A DNA stretch of 64,000 bases. Origin: Eurosta solidaginis. Taxonomy: Eukaryota; Arthropoda; Insecta; Diptera; Tephritidae. The notes under the pieces were generated by a model, which worked only from the letters and a program-made list of their open reading frames with translations, ran no database searches and was not told the DNA's origin. This document shows positions 57,790-64,000 of this stretch, one piece after another (within the stretch, counting starts at the first letter, position 1; each line of letters opens with the position of its first letter). The stretch is taken from NCBI RefSeq assembly GCF_040869045.1, contig NC_090322.1:179318672-179382671 (forward strand), given 5' to 3'. The translations under genes were made by a program, and so were the position numbers.

Positions 57790-60340
57790 GAAGGTTAGGT
57801 TAGGTTGAACTGGCCGGTCCATGAGGACTTCACATAGACTTATTGAGTCCGTAGTGTTACCAGAAGTTTGTTTTAACTGAAAAACCCTATTAAAAACCGG
57901 GACCTATGTTATGAAAGGGCGGCCCCCACTCCGTTGGAAGGACCAGGTGGAAAACGATTTAAACTCCCTTGGTGTGACCAATTGGCGCCGGTTGGTGGAG
58001 CGAAGGAGCGACTGACGCGCCTTGTTGGACGACCATAACCGTTTAGACGGTTAAGCGCCAATTAAGTAAGTAAATAATGTTATGAAATAACTCCGCCCTC
58101 TTGGCAAATACTAGAAGCTTCCTAGGACTTAAGACACTTGCTGCTTCTAGATCTGACAGCTGTGTCACTCCTAATAGCTGGAGTCTTAGCCTGGCAAGTG
58201 CAGGGCACTTCCTACATCTGCTATCACTGACCAAGCCTAGTTTAGAGGCATGTGACACCAGAAGGCAGTGTCCAGTCAGAATACCCGTCATGAGTCTACA
58301 GTCCTCTCTTTTTAATGATAGAAATAACTTTGTTAGTATAAGGTTGTAAGACCTACACATAATCTTCGACACTTTACAGTCCCGCGCTTGAACCTACTCC
58401 TTTCGATCATTTGCGCTTCTCGCCTTCGCTTAATCTCGCTCAGTCTAATTGGGACCTCTACGGAGCAAGCTTCAAGGGAGCGCTCAAGCTGCCCCGAGGC
58501 ACCGAGCCTGCTCGCATTTGTTAACGCTATGTTCTTTGCTACCAGGTCTACAGGTGGAATGTGCAGAATGGCATACAGTGCAGCCGTCGGGGTTGTTTTC
58601 AGGGCTCCCGTAATGCTAAACATTGACAGTCTGCATACCCCCTCTAATTTTTTGAGGTATGTTGTTTTTTGTGTGGCTTTCCACCAGACAAGAACTCCGT
58701 ACTATAGAATAGGGCTAACAATCGCTGTAAAAACCCAATGAGAAAGAGAGGGCGATAAGCCCCACGTACACCCCAGCATTCTTTTACATGTATAAAGTGC
58801 CGTTGAAGCCTTCTTCACCCTCTCCACCACGTTGAGCTTCCATGACAGCTTATTGTCTAGGATGATTCCTAGATATTTTGTGCAAGGTATCTCCTGTAAA
58901 GTCATCCCTCCTAACTTAGGGCTGGTCCAATTTGGGTCCTTGTACCTCTTTGTAAACAAGACCATATCCGTCTCCTCCGCATTGATTTCAACCCGACGTT
59001 AGATGCCCAGGTATGAATATCCCGAAGCGCCCGATCCATCAAAGAACTAATCGTTGGAAGGCACTTTCCAGTTATGACAATTACAACGTCATCTGCCTAA
59101 GCCGTAAGTTTTACGGGTCCCTCATCGAATCGCCTGAGCAGTTCGTTGATGACTGGCGTCCACAGCAGAGGTGATAGCACCCTTCCCTGCGGCGTGTCCC
59201 TGTACACTGATTTCGTGACCTTGTACGATCCCCATTGTGATGTAATCTTCCTGCAATTTAACATGCAGCCGATCCATCTGGTTAAGGATGGATGTACTTT
59301 AATGTAATTAAGACCATCCACAATCGCCCATTTACAAACATTATTGAAAGCCCCGGCAATGTCCAAGAAGACTCCTAGAGCATATTCCTTATATTCCAGG
59401 GATTTTTCTATGCTTATTACCATCCTATGCAATGCGGTGTTTACCTACTTACTTTTGGTGTACGCATGCTGTGTTGTGGAGAGCAGTTTATCATCCATGT
59501 TGGACTTTATGTACACATCTATCAGCCTCTCAAAGGTTTTGAGCAGAAATGATGTTAAGCTGATTGGTCTATAGTCTTTGGGATACACGTGGCCAATCTT
59601 CACCGCCATTGGTAGGTTAGCTACACGAGCAGCTCTCCAAGAGTGCGGTACATGATTCAGCCTTATGCACCCATCGAATATTATTTTAAGCCATTCTACG
59701 GCCGCCCGACGATTTAAACTTAGAAAACGTGTCCACTGCCCAATCGATCTTGGTATCGGTCACCAAGCCCGGCACTACCCGCTCCGTGATCGTAGTGTGA
59801 GTGATATCTGCTGGCTCTTTTGAACCGTCTCCCGATGGGAAATGTGTGTCGAAAAGCACCTCAAGGGATTCCTCGCCATTACGTGACCATTCCCCGTTCT
59901 CTTTCTTTATTAGTCCCTGGACTATGTTTCCCCTTGCTAGGACTTTTTCGACCGTGCTGTTTCGCTGGAGCACTCTATGTCCGTACAGAAACTTTTCCAT
60001 GAGTTTCTCTTCGCCCTGGTAATTTCACGCTTGTAGATCCTCAGTAGATCCCTGTACTCGTCCCGACACGCTTCGCTTTCCGCAGTATTTGCGAGCTTAA
60101 ACATTTCTTTTACCTGTCTTCTTAGAAGGCTCAGCTCATTGCTCCACCATGGCGGCTTTGCTTTTCCTCTGAATCTTCTTAGAAGGCAAGCTTTGGTATA
60201 CGTAGTCATAAGCCTCCTTGTTAGGAATTTATTCGACTCCTCCAGTTCCTCCACATTGGCAACCTCTTTGGGTTGTCCAAGTTTTGTTTCTGCCTGTTTC
60301 TGGAATTTAGTCCTACCTATCCAATGTATTTCAGGGGAAG
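57790..60340 (-). mobile_element. LOA-clade LINE lacking endonuclease and RNase H
   Basis: Minus-strand order. The pre-RT linker (60350-59937) includes RGKAKPPWWSNELSLLRRQV. The RT fingers (60000-59686) include LVTDTKIDWAVDTFSKF. The palm (59432-59097) has EYALGVFLDIAGAFNNV (motif A) and RDTPQGRVLSPLLWTPVINE (motif B). Then ADDVVIVITGKCLPTI follows, where the Tyr of YADD is an amber codon. The thumb (58965-58702) includes YLGIILDNKLSWKLN. After SEIKRRREAQMIERSRFK (about 58390) the sequence jumps straight to the post-RNase H region LMTGILTGHCLLVSHASKLG. RNase H is therefore deleted, and the knuckle has lost its His segment (CRKCPALARLRL). The 3' UTR extends to about 57790. 5' sequence beyond about 60340 is absent. 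Confidence 0.8.
57917..58076 (+). mobile_element. 160-bp RTE-like insertion with 11-bp duplication
   Basis: Severely 5'-truncated RTE 3' end: PPLRWKDQVENDLNSLGVTN, then the terminus GTTTAGACGGTTAAGCGCCA and ATTAAGTAAGTAAATA. It is flanked by exact ATGTTATGAAA repeats at 57906-57916 and 58077-58087, and it interrupts the 3' UTR of the minus-strand LOA element. This fixes both boundaries of the RTE 3' end. Confidence 0.9.
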
Positions 60341-60574
60341 CAAAAAACAATTTTTTTGTTTATAGATTAATGTATTTGATTATTAAAATATTTGTAAATG
60401 TAAAATAGAGTGTCTTGATCATTATTATTATTAAAAAAACTGAAATATTTCAAAAACGTAATGTTTTTATTATTCAGTATGTACTTATGAGGTTCTTTTT
60501 CTTGCAAAACTTAAAAATATACACGGATATACTTGGTTTCAGCTTTAATATTTTTTGCAATTTTACGCGATTTT
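60341..60574. other. Spacer between two LOA fragments
   Basis: AT-rich sequence of about 230 bases separating the minus-strand LOA RT region from the plus-strand LOA RNase H region. No feature seen. Confidence 0.5.
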
Positions 60575-61590
60575 AAATGGGGTGCTGGTTTGATGGAAAG
60601 CACTGGACACGGCGAGCACCTCCAAAATGTTAGTGTCAGTGCAACGGACGGCGCTGATTGGTATTGCGGGAAAGGCAGCCGCGGCCCGGTCGTTGGTAAG
60701 GCTTGGTGATATGGGTTATGCGCTTTCTGAGTTCGGACATTCTAGCCTTCTTACTAGTTTCGACTTTATCCCGGACAGGACGGACTATTGTATGCCGATG
60801 ACCGGTCCCTATGCAACCTTAACTCCTTCCTTTCCCCCGAGGGAGGAGTGGGGAAGAGGAATTATCCGGGGCATGGGACCGGTTAACTTTTTCACGGATG
60901 GGTCGAAGTTGGACGGAAAGGTTGGCGGGGTCTTTTGTCAAGAGCTAAATGTAAGCCGCAAGTTTAAGTTATCTGATCACTGCAGTGTATTCCAAGCGGA
61001 AGTTGCTGCGATTAAGGATGCGGTGGATGGAATGCTATACATTGCTACTACGGTTAGGGAATTTAACATCTACTCTGATAGCCAAGCGGCTACCAACTAC
61101 AGTGCGATCGAGGGGGGTCTGGGGCTGCCTGACCTCGCTTGCGATTGCATCGAATTATTTTACAATTAAGATTATCTGGGTCCCGGGCCATAGTGATATC
61201 CCGGGTAACTGTCAAGCGGATCTCTTAGCCCGCATCGGTAAAACTGAACCGGATGAAGATGGCTCTAGGGATCTTGGGATTCCGCTGGCCATCTGTGGTT
61301 TGCTTCTCCATAGCAAGGCCTCGAGTCAGCTCAGAAAACATTGGGTGGAGGATAGCAAGATCTTTCTGGTCGAAAGTGTATGGCAGGAGGTCTTCCGAGG
61401 TACTTAGGTTCACTAAGGCTCACCTATCAATGGTCATTGGCGTTTTGAGAGGGCACTGTCTCATGGGTATCCACGCGGTACGTCTTAATATACTGGAAGC
61501 TCCATCCTGCTGCAGGTTTTTCCAACACATTGCTAACCAAAAAAGTGAAGCAGGGGTTATAAATTGTCATCTAAAGAATTAATGATCGGA
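60575..61590 (+). mobile_element. LOA-clade LINE fragment with near-intact RNase H
   Basis: Starts in the RT tail (GVLVWWKALDT) and enters the 180-codon frame 60627-61169. RNase H catalytic residues are visible as TDGSKL (Asp91), FQAEVAAIKDA (Glu125) and IYSDSQAA (Asp151). A +1 shift near 61150-61185 leads to IIWVPGHSDIPGNCQADLLA with the fourth acidic residue. A further shift leads to the C-terminal VIGVLRGHCLMGIHAVRLNI and a degraded CCRFFQHIA knuckle. Only two shifts separate it from a continuous frame. It is the domain that the neighbouring minus-strand copy lacks, but orientation and flanks show them to be separate insertions or a rearranged pair. Confidence 0.8.
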
Positions 61591-63759
61591 AAATGTGTAG
61601 ACATGTACTTACTTGAGAATGGTGTTTTGCATTGATCGAATGATTGTGAAACTCTTTTTTAGGTATAATTTTTTAATACGTCTTGAATACACGAAAAAAA
61701 TATTTATTAAATAAAACCTAACGGCACTTTAAAATAAACTGGGTTGATACGGGGCGTCAATGGAAGAAATGCATTGATAATGAGTTATTTACGGGGTTGC
61801 TGTGTTAACAAAATTTAAAGTTTTACATACGCGGTTGTCGCAAGTATATTTTTTTTTTTTTTGTTTTACTAACTATGTCAAAATCAGGTTTACTTGAGCT
61901 TTCTCTAAATGTAAGAACTGTTTTTGTTTCACTTGCCATAGAAAAAATTTTTTTGAAAAAAAGGAGTTAAGTGGTTGGTCCAGACACCAGTCGATATTGA
62001 ACTTTGAAATATTTAATTTTTTTCTCCTAGAAAAAAAAAAAAAAAATAGTTGGCTACCTGCTAATATAACTAAAACTATTAAACCATTATTTCAGTATAA
62101 AGAAAAAAAGAAGTTCGTGTGTGTGTTCGCTGTCAACCATTCGTGCAAACATTCACTAAGCCAGAGAAATCTTTCACGAGCTACCCAAATCATGCCCATC
62201 CGAGTAAGTAAGTGCTTATGCAGACACAATTGCGCAAAACAAAAACCGACTGAAGCCGTGCATAGCTTGCAAAAATGCTTTTCTGATTAAACTTTTAAGT
62301 GAATGGTAATGACAAAATTAAATATGCTTAGGTCCCTCTTCGGTTGAAAATCAACCACTAAAGATGACCCTATACATTTTTTTTCTTTGCCTTATTTTCA
62401 TTTTATCTCATTTCTTTTCTCTTCTTTCTTTTTCTGTTCCTTTCATTTTCCTTCTTCTTTGTTTTCTTTTTCTTTCCTTTCACTACATTTACTTTTCTCT
62501 GCTTTCCTTTCTTTCATTCTTTCGTTTCCTTTCCTTACCTTTTTCTTTTCTCTCATTCAATTCCTTTCCTTTCCCTTTAGTTCCTTTAATTTTCGTTCCT
62601 TTCCCTTCCTCTCCCTTCCTTCCTTTTTTCCTTTCCTTTCATTGAGTGCAACATTCTCATAGTTTAAGTACGTGTTCGGCATTTGTAGTGTAAATAAATA
62701 TTTCAACGCCATATTTAATGTTGAAATTTGTTTAATGACTTGCACTGATCTCTGATAAGGGCTATCGATACATGTGTAACTGCTTATGCGTTTTAATTAT
62801 AGTTTGGCCGTAAAAGTGAAGCAAAGTTTTAAACTTAATTAAGCATATGTAAAGATAACTCTCCCCAGACCCCCTCCCCCCCTTCGTAGATCTGGCACTG
62901 CGATTGGTAATACTCAACATACGAAGTTGCTAGAATATCCATGATATAAAAAAAGTTAAGTCAATATAATAACAATGGCATTGATTCATGTTGATGTTTC
63001 GACAAGGTGTATAATTGATTTCACACTGAAGATGGCACAACTCCGAAATCGAAATATCTCCATACCAATTGTGACAAGGAATGCCGGAAAATTGTTTTCA
63101 ATACACTTAGATTATACACCCTGTAGGAAAATCAACTAAACAAATGTGTATTTGGACATACATACATACAATATTCACAAGCTTATGCATTTCCTGGCTC
63201 ATGTCATGTTGATGTAGTTAGGTAACTTCATGTACAATGTGTTGTGTGTACATATAACAATTTACATATAATGTTATCTGCGTGAGGTAGGAATTAAATC
63301 TAATCTATTCGAGCGTGAAATAGATTTTTAATATTACATGCGTTAATCAGATTGGAATTGCAAGTGAATTTTGCCCTTATAACAACAAGATATGATTTTC
63401 CAGTTTAATCATAAAATAACACCGTAACCACAAATTGCTGTTAATAAGGGAGTACACTGCTACAACAACAACAATAATAAAGGTGTACCATGTAGATATT
63501 TAAAGTTTACCAAGTATTGAGGACACTGTTGCATGCTTTTCAAATATTTATTTCGAGGACTGATAGTAATGCAAATGTTACTTATTTGTTACTGCCATGT
63601 TATCGATTTATTGTCTATGACTCATCGCTTTGGTGTGAAATATATACCGTTAAAACTTCAATATAAAATCGACGGCTTACATGTTACCCGTCGAAAGCGA
63701 ACTTTTCTGTGGGCTTTTAGGGTAATTCTCAAATCAAAGAGATGTTGTGGCCACAGAAG
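61591..63759. other. No gene; simple repeats
   Basis: Contains poly-T near 61850, poly-A near 62032-62046, the pyrimidine tract listed separately and a C-run near 62866-62882. Frames at 61997-62290 and 63533-63778 carry no recognised domain. Confidence 0.5.
62364..62645 (+). repeat. CTTT-rich polypyrimidine tract
   Basis: About 280 bases of TTCCTTTC-like sequence. The two overlapping plus frames (62364-62645, 62387-62662) are Phe/Ser/Leu low-complexity products. Confidence 0.85.
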
Positions 63760-64000
63760 AAAACAGAAGATACAATAGTAGAAGATACTATACACATAAA
63801 TATGTACCGATGTTTCCAAATTAATGGAAGGGGTGGGGACTGCTGTTTACTGTGTCGATCCAAAAATGAGTAGATCTTAAATTTTGCAAGATTACAGCTT
63901 AGGAAGCATGCTTAAGCTGCAGGGGCGTCAATATATATATATTGATAGTCAGGTGTCGATAAAGGCAACAATTTCACACATTACTTAATCACGAAGTGTT
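63760..64000 (+). mobile_element. LOA-like LINE relic: RNase H, cut by window end
   Basis: CTDVSKLMEGVGTAVYCVD, then after a stop ILQDYSL, and later YIYIDSQVSIKATI. These correspond to TDGSKL...GVGxGV, the KLPDH region and IYSDSQAAIKAL of RNase H. The Glu block is lost, and the relic continues beyond 64000. Confidence 0.6.

Noticed and set aside
57793..57806. Telomere-like GGTTAGGTTAGG
   Set aside because: Only two and a half repeats, within the LOA 3' region. Dipterans studied so far do not use TTAGG telomeres.

Overview
The window is AT-rich eukaryotic DNA with no complete host gene. Its transposon families (LOA, RTE, Jockey and CR1-like LINEs, tRNA-derived SINEs, solo LTRs, hAT and PIF/Harbinger DNA elements, Helentron-like elements), its CAACAA- and TATG-rich simple sequence and its T-tract insertion sites point to a dipteran insect. 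A tephritid fruit fly is the best guess, made from remembered resemblance of several repeats and not from a database search. It reads as intergenic or intronic DNA built from layered transposon insertions. The one host-like signal is a candidate 51-nt internal exon on the minus strand (54939-54989).

Layout. 0.4-2.2 kb: decayed PIF/Harbinger element with 29-bp perfect terminal inverted repeats. 3.9-7.2 kb: two solo LTRs of one family, each with an ATAT target duplication, on either side of LOA and RTE LINE relics. 7.4-9 kb: a motif-repeat region ending in a near-perfect 132-bp tandem duplication. 11.5-13.2 kb: first copy of a Helentron-like element. 14-17.5 kb: RTE and CR1/Jockey-group relics. 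18.6-20.65 kb: a 2-kb element with 8-bp target duplications (hAT type) and CGG-rich ends. 21.3-23 kb: LOA and CR1-like relics. 24.4-27 kb: RTE and Jockey pieces, one nested in the other. 27.8-29.2 kb: second Helentron-like copy. 30.3-34.3 kb: LOA fragments, two SINEs and a TA-flanked MITE. 34.6-35 kb: a ~21-bp phased degenerate array leading into a TATA/initiator pair. 36.2-38.2 kb: a second MITE and another Helentron-like element. 39-40.9 kb: RTE and LOA 3' ends. 41-46.8 kb: a Helentron-like element inside an opposite-orientation copy of itself, with 17 units of a 130-bp minisatellite. 48-54.6 kb: LOA and RTE relics and further repeats. 55.9-56.8 kb: a CGAT-rich degenerate array. 57-61.6 kb: a SINE, then a minus-strand LOA element lacking its RNase H domain (with a 160-bp RTE insertion flanked by 11-bp duplications), then a plus-strand LOA fragment that carries RNase H. 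The last 250 bases enter another LOA RNase H relic.

All transposon coding regions seen are broken by stops, frameshifts or truncation, so none appears able to move by itself. The features therefore do not act together as a pathway; what they record is the order of insertions. The best-preserved pieces are an RTE C-terminal reading frame (53938-54574), a LOA RNase H domain (60575-61590) and a LOA C-terminal zinc knuckle (40618-40794).
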